This document shows positions 22,023 through 33,153 of a stretch of DNA of 64,000 bases, one piece after another. Within the stretch, counting starts at the first letter, position 1; every line of letters begins with the position of its first letter. The position numbers and the translations under genes are program-made. Origin of the DNA: Sorex araneus. Taxonomy: Eukaryota > Chordata > Mammalia > Eulipotyphla > Soricidae. The DNA lies in assembly GCF_027595985.1 (NCBI RefSeq), contig NC_073303.1:188497095-188561094 (forward strand), written 5' to 3'. The notes beneath the pieces were generated by a model. The model ran no database searches. It saw nothing but the letters and a program-made list of their open reading frames with translations, and was not told the origin of the DNA.

Positions 22023-23238
22023 CCTATCTGTAAAAAACTAAAACACGCCGAAGGGGCGCGTGCACTCATGGGCTCTCTGGGCGGCTCTGTCTCACCACCC
22101 GAGTTCGGTGCCCCAGAACCGCTGTGTGTGCCGTCAGTCGAGGGCAGGCGACGGAAGGAAGAAGGAAGAAGGCCAAACTGGTTGCTCGATCCGTTTATTT
22201 CATTCTCTCCCTCCGCTTCTCTCCCGCTCTCCTGGATCTTTCCCCGTGGATCTGCCCCGTGGATCTGGCTCGTGGATCTGGCCCCGCAACCCACTCTCAC
22301 AGCCTAGTTAAATCTCCACAGCATCAGGGGGTTGGGGCCTACACGTAGGTGTGGTCACCATCAATAGGGTAAGGTCCTTTCCCTTAGGGGATGCTTCTCC
22401 TAGGACTTAATTCTCTTTCAGCAGGAGGATCCACCCAAGGGTGGAGTCCCATGAATGTGTTTCTCTTCTCCTCAGCCAGCAAGCATATAAGCATTCATAA
22501 TATTAATCATTTTGTATGGACACAATAAGAGATGCATTAAAGCTTATAGAATTGCTCTCCTGGGGCCATCTCAATCTCAGACTACAGTGCTCAGGTCAGA
22601 TCAGTCTTTCCTATCCCTGGCAGGGTCCCAGTCTCATAATTACTATTGGATCATGACAGTGTTTGTCTATGATCAAGCTCTTAACTTATAGTTAAGAATT
22701 AGGCACTTTGGCCAGGCCCATCTCGATGCCAGGGTAGCACATAACTCACCGCTTGCCCTGGATCCTTCCTGTCCCACGTCGGGGACCCTACTTTGGGGTG
22801 CTAGGAACTGAGGGCAACTGAGGCTTAAGTGGAGAAAGCAGAGGCCCGGGAGGGAATATTCGAGGCCAATTAATTCCCAAGTTATAAAAACATAATATTG
22901 TCTTCTTGTGTCTATACAAAACAGTCATAGCTTTAAAGTAAATTATTCAAAAGGCACAAGAAGAGGAGAAAGGCAATATTAACTTATATAATATAAATTC
23001 AGTATCCTAGGAAGGTCTGACCTTGCAAATTAGCAGAGTCAGATTAAGGGAAAGCTGAGGATTAACTCTTTTGGGGAAGAGAGCATGGAGAAGTGATTAT
23101 AGCTAAACAAAGGGATGGGAGAGATTCGGGAACACCTTGATGGGTGAGAATGGGGTAAGCCTAAACTCTGGATAAAACCGGGACAAGCTACTTGTGGCAA
23201 GGAGGGTAAGGACAAAGTAATGTCATCCTACACCTATC
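22023..23238 (-). mobile_element. Solo LTR, family copy 3, reverse, with 6-bp target duplications
   Basis: The LTR spans 22029-23232 on the minus strand (1204 bp). On the plus strand it begins TGTAAAAAACTAAA and ends GTCATCCTACA, with CCTATC at 22023-22028 and 23233-23238. It is best matched by copy 4 (53954-55138). The A-rich signal AATAAA is seen in complement as TTTATTTCATTC near 22194. A short tandem repeat of CGTGGATCTGG-like units occupies about 22231-22285. Overlapping frames in several phases here (21938-22348) come from this CpG-rich end and are not genes. Confidence 0.93.
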
Positions 23239-23644
23239 TATTTATTTTAGCATGATAACTTAGTTATCATTTTTATATCATTGATTTGGCTAATGGTTTA
23301 TTTCCCAGGAGAAAAAAATAATGTTTGCCAAGTTCAGAACCTAGCATTTTAAACTATGGGTTCATCCAATCCATATAAGGTCACATAATTGGATGTGAAG
23401 GTTGTAAACATTTACCAATAGTATAATATTTCTTACTGCATAAATCCCAAAAACTAAGTAAAAATCAACCATGTAATAAATTGAAAGTGTTCCTAGCAGC
23501 ACTTGCTCATATTGCATTTGCCAGGAGAAAAGGATTGTGAGTGGAAAGATGTAAGGAAATCACATACAGAAAAATTATAAGTCAACACTATTGTAAACAT
23601 CTGAACCAAGCTATAATAAGTAAATGTTTAAAAATGATGTTGTT
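23239..23644. other. AT-rich sequence, nothing recognised
   Basis: No repeat or gene seen between the LTR and the L1-like tail. Confidence 0.5.
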
Positions 23645-23790
23645 AAAGAGGTGTAAGGGGAAGGTGAGGGGATTATTAATCTTGGAGGATGGATACAGGC
23701 ACTGGTGATGGATTTGGACTATGAGCATTGAATGCACAACAATTCTATTATTAAACGCTCATGAGTCATGGAACCAAAATAAAATATAAA
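23645..23790 (+). mobile_element. Decayed L1-type 3' tail
   Basis: GTGTAAGGGGAAGGTGAGGG, GGATACAGGCACTGGTGATG, TGAGCATTGAATGCACAAC and AATAAAATATAAATAAA follow the order of the L1-like tails at 34700-34850 and 51360-51510. Confidence 0.6.
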
Positions 23791-23944
23791 TAAACACTTT
23801 AAAAATTCAAGATTTTCCTAATTCAGAATATGGTTCAGTGCATATTTATTATTTACCCATAAACTATTTAAGTTAATTTGTTTATTATAGCATCTAAAAG
23901 AAGGTTTATATTTTAGTTCGTTGCACATACTGTTTGGGAACTGA

Positions 23945-24110
23945 AACAAAGTAGAAGGAGTAGGACTTTGCCTTGCATGTGAAACAATCTGTTTTCATCT
24001 CTGTCACCCTATATGGTCCCCCCAAGCCCCACCAGAAGTGAAACCTGGGTATAGAGTCAGAAAGTGCCATGAGAACACTGTGTTTGGACCTCAAATCTAA
24101 AATCAAACCA
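23945..24110 (+). mobile_element. tB-SINE, very old copy
   Basis: TTTGCCTTGCATGTGAAACA, TATATGGTCCCCCCAAGCCC and CACCAGAAGTGAAACCTGGG fit a strongly diverged tB-SINE. Confidence 0.6.
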
Positions 24111-25759
24111 AAAATGAGAAAAAGAAATGGAAAGAAAATACTGTGATTAATTTATTCTGATTAGTCATATACTATTTAATTGTGATCTGGCTCACTTACT
24201 TTAATACCTACTCCAGAAAGCAAAATAATCAATGTTGGATCTTTATTGGCTAAAGGCTTTACATAACAGTAAGCTATCGATCTTTTCTTTAAAAAATTCA
24301 AAGCAAAGCCAATATTACAAAGACAAGTATATTTCAAGCAAAGACATACCACAATGTTGAGAGCCCTTATTCACAAATTTATTTATCTTTTGGTCTGAAT
24401 TGGACTGTAAGTTTGAACAATAACTGTCATTTTTTGCTACCTCAAATATCTATTTTCCAGTTAATCTATTTGAGACTACATATAGCAAAATATAAATAAT
24501 ATTTGAATGCTAGCTATTTAACATTACCAGAATTTATTTGGTTGAGATGATTACTAACCAGAATCCCTTTGAAATACAGCAGGTGCTGGGAGTTCATTAA
24601 ATTTGCTTTTGTACTAAGGTAACAAAAATTTATCCTAAGATGTGAAATATTATTTAATTCAATATTTAAGAATGCTATTGCAATAGTGTTACACAAAAAT
24701 ATTTCCTCAGCAAATGTTTAAAAACTTGTGTCAAGAAAATCCTGGAGGTACATTTATCTTCCATGCCTTTGGGGACTACATTTGCTATCTTAGGAGTTGT
24801 TAAATATCCCCATTGTTAGTATATGCCTTCATTGAATCAGTGTCTAAATTTAAAGCATTGTTTATATTTTAAGAGTTGTGGGCAAACACATACTCAGAAA
24901 AGCAGCAACATTGCATGAAAGTTTATGGATGTGCTTTGTAGGGTAGCAAGATATATCTATATCTATATATACATATATATAATATGTATATGTACACGTA
25001 TATATACATATATATCCACTAAATGTCACAATAAATTAAAGGTGGACTTCTTGATATCAGAGACCAAGTACTTATGTAATGATGGTGATGTTTATTATGT
25101 TCATGACTTGAATATGAATAAATATAATTCCTGGGTTATAGTTTATAAATTGTTAATGTTATTTACAATTTTTAGAAAGATAAAAAGTATTATAGTGTAG
25201 TGAACATATCACGATGCATATGTTTTGGAGGGGAATGGGCACTCCTGAATTCAGATAGGGAATAGAACTAACAACTGGATATATGTATTATTTTATTGGA
25301 AGTGACGTTTTGAGATATACAATGATAAGTCATGGGGTCATTCAAGCAACAAAACTTTAACTCAATGCCTAGGTCGTTTTAGGAAAACAAGAAAGCTGTA
25401 ATGGCAAATTACATAATTTTTCCCCTTTCTACTTCAAATGATAGTACCTCAAAGTGTGCTGCTTTGTGGATCCTAAAGGAAAACTTGATTGGTAAACGCT
25501 GTGCTATTACAATTTCTTTCAATAATTTAGTCTAAATTCTTGGAGGTGTGCTTTCAAAATAGTATTTTGTCACTCTATTTAATAGTGAACTGGTATTTTC
25601 AACTGGAAGATAAATATAGTCCTATATCCATGTCTTCATCTAATATTATGCCATGTGATTGGTAGTAAGAAAGTAATGATTAAATCTATGTCTCTTCATT
25701 CTCTAGAGTTATTTCACCAACGTGGCCAGTAAATACACAGTGAGTTGATTTACTGGAAA
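24111..25759. other. AT-rich sequence with a TA-rich microsatellite
   Basis: Positions 24951-25016 are TA/TATC/TACA-rich and generate a Tyr-Ile repetitive frame that is not a gene. No other feature recognised. Confidence 0.6.
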
Positions 25760-25892
25760 AACACTGTCTTACTAGTGTATGGTAATGGATAGAGCATGGG
25801 GACAGGGATTTGATTCTAGGCACTTCAAGTCACCCTTTAGTCTCTGGTTGACTGAGGGTGCCACCAGCTAGACCCCACAACCAAATAAAAAA
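25760..25892 (+). mobile_element. Possible very old tB-SINE
   Basis: GGTAATGGATAGAGCATGGG, GGGATTTGATTCTAGGCACT and CCCACAACCAAATAAAAAAT loosely fit head, middle and tail. Confidence 0.4.
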
Positions 25893-26029
25893 TATAATTT
25901 GTTTATGGGCTTTCAAATTGCCAAAGTTCAATGGACACATATAAAGATGAGCTATGTAATTTCACCAAGAAAATAATGTCTACATAAATCTCTGAGACTT
26001 GTGGCTATAGTACTTTACATTTTATGTGG

Positions 26030-26145
26030 CATTCCTGCTTATTCTTGGTTTTTCTCAGGGGAGCATATGGGGAGCCAGGGATTGAACTCAGGTGAAATTC
26101 ATGAAAGACACATACCCTACCTGCTGTTCTATCTCTCCAGTCCCA
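26030..26145 (-). mobile_element. tB-SINE, partial
   Basis: GGGGAGCATATGGGGAGCCA, GGGATTGAACTCAGGTG and ACCTGCTGTTCTATCTCTCC form the complement of the 5' half. Confidence 0.75.
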
Positions 26146-26520
26146 GGAGGTAGAGACTTGGTAATGATCTGGTGGCTCCTAATGCAGGGATTTGGGTTGG
26201 AGCTGAGTCTGATATAACAATGTGTCACACTCCAGTCACTAAATGTAGAATCTTTAGAAGCAGAGGAGTATTTTATTGTCTGTATGATCTAGTGTCATTA
26301 CAAGTGTTACTTAAAATCACAATTTAACAACAACAATAAAAAGATGCAACTGTGGAAGTCAAGATTGAATGCAGGGATGTGAGAACATGGATCAGGAATG
26401 TAACTGATCTCTGTCACTTGACAAGCCAAAACTAAGGTTATACCTATATCTTACTCATGAAATAGAACTTGGCCAAGCCATTTTATATGTTTTAAAATTC
26501 AGAAAGACTTTTTTTTAAAA
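26146..26520. other. Unique sequence, nothing recognised
   Basis: No repeat or reading frame of note. Confidence 0.5.
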
Positions 26521-26684
26521 TCTGGATTGGGGGGTTGGTTTCTTTGGATATCACCAGTATATCTGAGTCCTCCAGAAACACACTTAATGGCGACGCTCAG
26601 GAAGCAACTTGATACCAAGATTGAACCCAGGGCATGGTAAAAGCCATGAATGTCTGTGATCCATTTGAGCTGTCTCCCCAGATC
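26521..26684 (-). mobile_element. tB-SINE, old copy
   Basis: GATATCACCAGTATATCTGA, GGCGACGCTCAGGAAGCAAC, AAGATTGAACCCAGGGCATG and GAGCTGTCTCCCCAGAT fit a diverged reverse tB-SINE. Confidence 0.6.
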
Positions 26685-27907
26685 TTCATTTCTTGCTTTC
26701 TTATATGGAGTAAGGGCACAAAAGTAAAAGATTATAAAAGACTCCTAGAGTGAAATTTGAATTTCCCTGACCAAGATCAAAATAGATCTTGATGGTACAT
26801 ATTTATAGAGATCAATTGTATGCATTGTAAGTGAGAGCAAACACAGAGTTACAGTGCCTGAATATATCAAATGCATTGGGTAGATCCTTTTTTTTTTGTA
26901 TTCTGCTGATTTTGTTTCTTTTATCCATTATAAAGTTGCACATAAGCAGAACTTTATAACATCTTAAAATAGTCATCGTAACCTTAAACTTGGTGGTGTA
27001 ATGAAATACAAAAACTCCTAATAGGCCTTGAATCTTGAGAGAGACTTGCTTTCCATAGGACTCAGTTTAGTTTTCAAACTGACCTGTTATATTAAGAAAA
27101 CTAACAAGCCATTTCTGAATGAATATTTGGATTCCTGAGATCCTTAAGGATGTAAGCGCTAAAAATTTACATTTTTAATTTATTTATATCAATTATTCAT
27201 GTTTCCTTAATGCCTTAGAATTATACATCGTGATTATAAATTTATATTACAGCCATAGAACATTTGACTTGGAAATCAGAGTTTTAAAAATAATATTGAC
27301 ATTTTGTATTACAGATATCTGTCAAATTTTTTAACATCTTAGTGGGTATAGTAATAAATAAATCTTCTTTTGTTAGCTTAATGGAATTTAACCTATTAAA
27401 CTATTAACCTAACCTATTAACCTAAGTATTTTAGTGAAGACAATGAAGATTTTATGTAAGATATTTTCCTGTGTGTGAATAAACTGAATAAGCTCTCTCA
27501 AGGTAATAAAATAAAAGGAATGTTTTCAATAATAAAAACATTCCAATGCTTATTGAGAAATTATGCCATGCAGTGTTCTAGGTTCTAGTTTTCTGAAATA
27601 AATTCCCAACAACTGGCAGATTTAAGTGTTAAAGACACAAACATACAGAGATATATTGATAGCTCAGAGCAATAGAGTTTCTGAACTTTCATGTGTTAAA
27701 CTCACCAGTTCAGTTCTCAACACCACCATGTATCCCTGGAGCTCTGAGCTGTTGCCCTGGTCAGTGGTTCATGAGCTCTATTTTGTTGGCTTTTGTCTAT
27801 ACTATTGGGTATCAGGCATCCCTCTGAGTAACTTCCAGATTCCTATCTCCAGAGAAACCCACCACCACATAACAAAGAAAACTTAAAGAAAAATGAGAAA
27901 TTCTAGT
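26685..27907. other. AT-rich sequence, nothing firm
   Basis: CTATTAAACTATTAACCTAACCTATTAACC near 27392-27421 is a small imperfect tandem repeat. The 86-codon frame at 27626-27886 lies in sequence that might be an old SINE remnant (TCAGTTCTCAACACCACCAT), but I cannot support either. Confidence 0.45.
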
Positions 27908-28084
27908 ATTTTTGGGTGGGAGAAGCATTGAGCCATACATGGCCATGTTCAGAGCTTTATCTTATATCTGTCCTCTGGGATTACTCCCAGCAAGGCTCTT
28001 GAGGCCATTTGTGGTGCTGGTGATCAAACTCAGTTGGTTTTATGTGAAATAAACGTCTTATTTCCTTCACTATGTTTCCTGACC
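27908..28084 (-). mobile_element. tB-SINE, old copy
   Basis: TTTTTGGGTGGGAG, CTCTGGGATTACTCCCAGCA, GGTGCTGGTGATCAAACTCA and CTATGTTTCCTGACCC follow reverse tB order. Confidence 0.65.
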
Positions 28085-28440
28085 CACTGATGTTATTATT
28101 AGACTACCACTAAAGTCCTGACTAGTACATTTGGTCCATATACTCAAAATGGGTTTGGTAGAGAAGTGTTGTGTATACATGCATTCTAAGGGGGGGGGGC
28201 TGTGGGGAGGGGTGTCATGCAACTAAAAATTATCAAAGGCTTGTACTAATCTGAGGTTTCTGGGATTAGGAACACCTAAAAGAATACTTGATTGAATAAA
28301 TATCATAGGTCAAAAAGGAAAAAAATATAGAGCACCCATTTTGAAAAAAAAAAGAAATATTTTCTGTTACCAAAGTAGAGTACTATTTGGTGGTGCAGGA
28401 TTATTGCTCAAAGGGAGCATGAATTCATGCCAGTTCTGCA
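28085..28440. other. Unique sequence with a G run
   Basis: A run of nine Gs begins near 28191, followed by GGGGAGGGG, possibly the G-rich core of a decayed L1-type 3' UTR. Nothing else recognised. Confidence 0.45.
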
Positions 28441-28666
28441 GAAGTGCTAGCACAACGGGTAGGGCGTTTGCCTAGCACGTGGCCAACCAGGGCTTGATTC
28501 CTCTCAGAGAGCCCGAGAGTATCCCTCCTGTATGGCAGTGCCTGGCAAGCTACCCGTGGCATAGTCAATATGCCAAAAACAGTAACAATTCATACAATGG
28601 AGACGTTCCTGATGCCCGATCGAGCAAACCGATGAACAATGGGACCACAGTGCTATACACAGTGCT
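28441..28666 (+). mobile_element. tA-SINE with an internal deletion
   Basis: Head CAGAAGTGCTAGCACAACGG. The segment between the B box and GAGAGCCCGAGAGTATCCC is shortened. Body GGCATAGTCAATATGCCAAA and tail ACAGTGCTATACACAGTGCT. Confidence 0.9.
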
Positions 28667-28829
28667 GCTGAAGCAGAAAGAAAACTACTAAATCAAACTT
28701 CCATGATTTCTCTTCTCTTGGGGCTTCTCAACTAAGAAGTCATCTGATAAAACTAGTTCCTGTCCTGTTTAGATACTCCATATAAAATAATTAATTCATA
28801 AATACAACAAAAACTGAGATCTGGACTTT

Positions 28830-28995
28830 AGAAAAAAGCTTAACTTGGGAGGTAGGGGAGAATAAGACGGGAAGACATTAACATAGGGGTGAAAGAAAGT
28901 AGACACTATAGTGGAGGGTGTGGTGCTAGATTGTTTTATGTATAAAACCATACCAATCATTGTTTTGTAAATCACAGTGCCTACATCAAAATTTA
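28830..28995 (+). mobile_element. Decayed L1-type 3' tail
   Basis: GGGAGGTAGGGGAGAATAAG, CATAGGGGTGAAAGAAAGTA, GGAGGGTGTGGTGCTAGATT, GTATAAAACCATACCAATCA and ATCACAGTGCCTACATCAAAA: a G-rich then A-ending tail of an older L1 lineage, the reverse of which recurs at 53757-53945. Confidence 0.55.
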
Positions 28996-30399
28996 AGACC
29001 AAGAAAATTTGTATGTTGATTGCTGGTATTGTCACCGTTTCATTTTGGGCCCCACACTTGCCTTCCCAATGCAACATTATATGACCATAGCCTCCAAAAT
29101 ATATCCCAGGTCATTCTTCAACATAAAGAAAGGCCTAAAAATTTATGTGAATAAATCATTTGATCTCATTAATTTTATTGATGTAAATAGTGTAAAACAA
29201 ATAACAATAAAAAACCATGCACCAAATCTGTCATATAAAACTTAGTCTGCTGAACGTTTTCCCTCTGGCTATGGAAAAAGAAACGAGGATGAATAATGAG
29301 TATGAAATACCAATGGATTGGAACCAATGCTGAAATATGTTTGTGATACATTTTGCAGATGGGACTCAAGTACTAAATGGGATATATATATATATATAAA
29401 AAAGAGCACATCACTTTGGCTTTCTTGACATTTCATACCGAATTTCAAATAACAGTAAAATGATTGCCAGCATGTATTTTAGAAGCAAAATAAATGTATT
29501 TTGTGTAGCATTAAATAAAAAAGATTATCGAAAACAAAAACTATGTATTGTTTTCTGTATTTGTGAAAAGCCATCAGTTCACTGCATCCTGGGATTTAAG
29601 CCAAGAGGACGGTGATATTTAAATCATGTTGCTTTCCTGTTGTGATATTTATTATTCAATTAATTTTTTGATGTTTCCATTCCTAGTTTCAAGAGTAATA
29701 AGGATTTTCTTTAATTACTTTGCATTGCATATGGAGGTGCTTTGAATGCTCACCATAAAAGAAAATTCTAATTAAGAAATTTAAAAAGTATGAAAATCAA
29801 TTTTACTTTATGATTTTGAGTCATTTTAAAAATTAGAGGTCAATAAGTTAGTAATAATTATTAAAAGGCAAATTCAAAAACTTGAGTCATAATATCAAAT
29901 ATATATCCATTTTGCTTTTTTTATAGTTTAAATGCACTATTTGCATTTTATCTAGATTTAATAATAAAATTTTTCTTTAAATCAAATCTTGGCTAATATG
30001 TGCAGTACCTTTATTTATCCCATGTCAGAACCTCTTCTACTTTATTATCTGTTCATATATTTTATAGTGGCTACCAGTAGTTGCTTGTTTAGGCACTGAG
30101 TAGGTGAAGATACATGTGAAATCAGGGTTAAATGTGGGTCTCGAGTTGAGCATGGCCCTATTGAACTATATTCCTCACCCCTTGATCACCTTTTAAAATT
30201 TAATCTAATGATAAAAGATATTTTTTAGTTTTGCTATAGTGAAAATATTAATAGCAGATTGGAATTATGGAGAATGTCCAATTGTATAATATCTTAAATG
30301 ATAAAGTTTCATTTGTTTGAAGTATAACTTCACCACACACACACAAACACACACACACATGCATGATTCTGTCTGTACATATGGACTTATGTGGGAGGA
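28996..30399. other. AT-rich sequence, nothing firm
   Basis: A short TA run near 29383-29398 and a CA run near 30333-30358. A doubtful reverse tB remnant lies near 30085-30190 (AGGGTTAAATGTGGGTCTCG). No gene is supported. Confidence 0.5.
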
Positions 30400-30545
30400 G
30401 TAAGAAGATGCAGGGAAGTTGTCCTCAGTACATTGGTGAAGGGAAGTGGGTACTCAGCTGGTGAATGTGGTATGGAAATAATGTATGAATGGAAGTATCA
30501 TCAACAGTATTATAAATCAGAATACCTCAATAAAAATGTTAAAGA
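30400..30545 (+). mobile_element. Decayed L1-type 3' tail
   Basis: GGGAGGAGTAAGAAGATGCA, ACATTGGTGAAGGGAAGTGG and AATACCTCAATAAAAATG resemble the L1-type tail order, with heavy divergence. Confidence 0.5.
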
Positions 30546-30839
30546 AAAACATAAATTGAAAAAATAAACTTATACATCTGAAAAATCTTATGGCTTTGAA
30601 GTCTTTAGAGCTTCATTATAAAGAAAACAGTAAAGTGATTATTAGTTTTCTGAAAACATTAAAGCAGTATTTCTCAATCAGACCTCACTGTCAGCATTCA
30701 GGATGTTACACAGTAACCGAGGGTGAAAAATCACACAACTGGGGAAATGAAACAATAGCTGGCAGGGTAGGGGGCATAGGAACAAAATAAGGTCAGAAGG
30801 AGTCATAGTCAGAAAAAGGATAAAACGTCACTCTAAATC
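30546..30839. other. Unique sequence; doubtful DNA-transposon remnant
   Basis: GCAGTATTTCTCAATCAGA at about 30664 recalls the ends of mammalian hAT elements such as MER20. I see no matching second end, so this stays a guess. Confidence 0.3.
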
Positions 30840-31112
30840 ACTGTATCACTGTATCACTGTCATCCCGTTCATCATCAGTTTGCTTGAGTGAGCACCAGTA
30901 ATGTCTCCATTCGTCCTAGCCCTGAGATTTTAGCAGCCTTATTCTTCCCAGCAGTGCCAAATTGGAGGCTCTTTCAGGGCAAGAGGAATGAGACCCTTCA
31001 CTGTTACTGTATTTGGCATATCACATAAGCCACGGAAAGCTTGCCAGGCTCTGCTGTGCAGGCAGGATGCTTTCGGTACCTTGCCAGGTTCTCTGAGAGG
31101 GAGAACTAGGCT
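30840..31112 (-). mobile_element. tA-SINE of the long subfamily with an extra module
   Basis: Tail complement (CACTGTAT)n, then GTGAGCACCAGTAATGTCTC. About 85 bp is then inserted (CGTCCTAGCCCTGAGATTTT ... AGGCTCTTTCAGGGCAAGAG) before the usual CACTGTTACTGTATTTGGCA and body. On its own strand the insert ends DEWRHYW-like when translated in one frame, continuing through the shared tail as RDDSDT. The same start of insert (CCTGAAAGAGCC) appears in the copy at 45404-45648. The tRNA-like head is missing. Confidence 0.88.
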
Positions 31113-31467
31113 ATAAGAGGTCTAAATAGCATAGTAAATCTAAACCACTCTAAATAACATGGTAAAATTGAGAGAAACACCTGGGAGGAATGTTAGACAC
31201 TGGGAGCATTTAGCTCAACTTGTCCTAAACCAGCAACTTCACATGTCAGTTGGTCAGACCAAAGATGATCCCCAGTGGTTGCATAAGCAATGAGTTGCTT
31301 ATGTGATGCTGGTGATAAGGAAGGCAATCTTTCACCACAATGTGGTACAGGCATGCTGTGGTACACTGGGGGGGACAGATGACAGATGTCCTTCAATTTT
31401 CTTTTGTTTTGCTTTGAATTGTGGCCACTGGGGTGAGGCTTTGGTGAACATCTGGAGAGCTGAGATC
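31113..31467. other. Unique sequence, nothing recognised
   Basis: No repeat family or gene recognised. Confidence 0.5.
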
Positions 31468-31553
31468 ATTGGTATATAAGGTATATGGGTATATTGGCAT
31501 ATGGTACATTGGTATATGGGTATATTGGTATATGGGTCATTGGTATATAAGGT
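31468..31553. repeat. Minisatellite, 16-bp ATTGGTATATGGGTAT-like unit
   Basis: About five to six imperfect tandem copies, with variants such as CATTGGTATATAAGG and TATTGGCATATGG. Purine/pyrimidine-asymmetric and probably length-variable. Confidence 0.85.
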
Positions 31554-32061
31554 AATATGTTATCTGCTGTACTATCTCCTTAACCTCGAAGGTGTAGAAG
31601 TTTTGCATGAGTTGAGAAGGGTGACAGTTTGTTCCATGAATAGATTTGCAATTTATCAACCATCACCAGTGGCCTCCACTGGAGTTTCTTCAAAATGATC
31701 AAGGACTCTAGCCCATAGGTGGAAAGGCTAAGAAAAGACTATTATCAAATAAGAGGGAACAGGTATGTGATTTGCACTGATCAGACGTGAATGAGTGCCA
31801 TCACCTCCACACAGCCAACCCTTGGCACCTACATATTCCAGAAGGTTCTTTTTCTTCTACCATGTCTTTCCTGAATTGTCTATTAAGAAGACATAACATC
31901 CTGTTCACTTTGTGAGATCGAACACTTCTTTGCATGTCACAGAGTTTCTATTAAAAATACACGCAAAGCTGAGAAATAATGAATTTATAACTCATATAAA
32001 GAGGCACTCAGAATGCTAGTCCTTTATCAATTTAAATTTTTAAGTCCTTAAAGTTGATTGA
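31554..32061. other. Unique sequence, nothing recognised
   Basis: No gene or repeat seen. Confidence 0.5.
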
Positions 32062-32225
32062 TTGGTTTGGGAGACACACCTGGTGAAGCTCAGGGGTTAC
32101 TCTTGGCTCTGTGCTCAGGAATTGCTCCTGGAAGTGCCATGGGGCCATATCGGATGCTGGAGATCAAACCCAGGTCTTCTGTGTACAAGTCAAGCAACTT
32201 ATCTGCTGTACTAATGCTCTGGCTC
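32062..32225 (-). mobile_element. tB-SINE
   Basis: GGGAGACACACCTGGTGAAG, TTGGCTCTGTGCTCAGGAAT, GGCCATATCGGATGCTGGAG, ATCAAACCCAGGTCTTC and TGCTGTACTAATGCTCTGG. Confidence 0.88.
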
Positions 32226-32638
32226 CCGTTCTTAAATGATGGGCAGCTGATATGCATAGCAGTTGCAATCCAAATGGATATAAGATTTTTTTCCTCTAAC
32301 ACTAAAGAGAGACGGGAGAAAAGGGGGGAGTTTAGGAATTAAACATAAAAGTGTCGTGAAGGATTATGTACTCATGTTCTAGAAACACCACAATGAAGTA
32401 TAACACCATATTTTACTTACACAGCCAAGATTTGTTTTCTCAAAGATCTGGAGTTTAAGGATTTAAGATGAAGGTGCCTACGAGTCTGATTTCTCCTGAG
32501 AAAACTCCCCTTAGTTGTACAGGGCATGGTGTTTTCTGTGTCTTCACAAGTTTTGCTTTGTTTTTCTTTATTCCTTATGTACAATGTGCATCCTGGTCTC
32601 TTAAGCAGGACACTAATTTTACTGAACTAGGGCCTACG
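32226..32638. other. Unique sequence, nothing recognised
   Basis: No gene or repeat seen between the two SINEs. Confidence 0.5.
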
Positions 32639-32868
32639 GACTGAAGCGATAGCACAGTGGGTAGGGCATTTGCCTTGCATGTGGCCGACCTGGGTTCGAT
32701 TCCTCTGTCCCTCTCAGAGAGCCTGCAAGCTACCGGGAGTATCCCTCCTGCATGGCAGAGCCTGGCAAGCTCCCCGTGGTGTATTCCATATGCCAAAAAC
32801 AGTAACAAGTCTCACAATGGAGACATTTAAATCGATGAACAACAGGATGACAGTGCTACAGTGCTAGA
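32639..32868 (+). mobile_element. tA-SINE, full length
   Basis: GGACTGAAGCGATAGCACAG head, B box GGTTCGATTCC, GTATTCCATATGCCAAAAAC, a small deletion after GAGACATTTAAATCGATG, tail GATGACAGTGCTACAGTGCT. Confidence 0.93.
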
Positions 32869-32988
32869 GAGGACCTCAGCATATAAATATATTTTACCTA
32901 ATTTCACTCTTTAAAGACCTTATCTAACAGTGCTACTTTCTAATGTATTTATAGTTGGATTTTTTTGTTTGTTCTGTTTGATTGTTAA

Positions 32989-33153
32989 TTTTTTTTTTTC
33001 AGTTTTGGACCACACCCAGCAGTACGCAGGGCTTACTCCTGGCTCTGCATTAAGACATCACTCCTGGCAGGTTCCAGGGTATTATGTTGGATGACAGGGC
33101 CTTGGCTGCATGCAAGGCAAACACCTACCTTCTGTACTATTGCTCTGAACCTT
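32989..33153 (-). mobile_element. tB-SINE
   Basis: T-run tail complement, GGACCACACCCAGCAGTACG, CTTACTCCTGGCTCTGC, GGCTGCATGCAAGGCAAACA and CTGTACTATTGCTCTGAACC. Confidence 0.88.

Noticed and set aside
21938-22348. Cluster of overlapping frames of 74-120 codons on both strands
   Set aside because: They lie across the CpG-rich end of a reverse solo LTR and its flank; none resembles a retroviral or host protein.
16258-23238. Three close LTRs as the ends of one or more proviruses
   Set aside because: Each LTR has its own matching 6-bp duplication on both sides, and the DNA between them has no gag, pol or env similarity.
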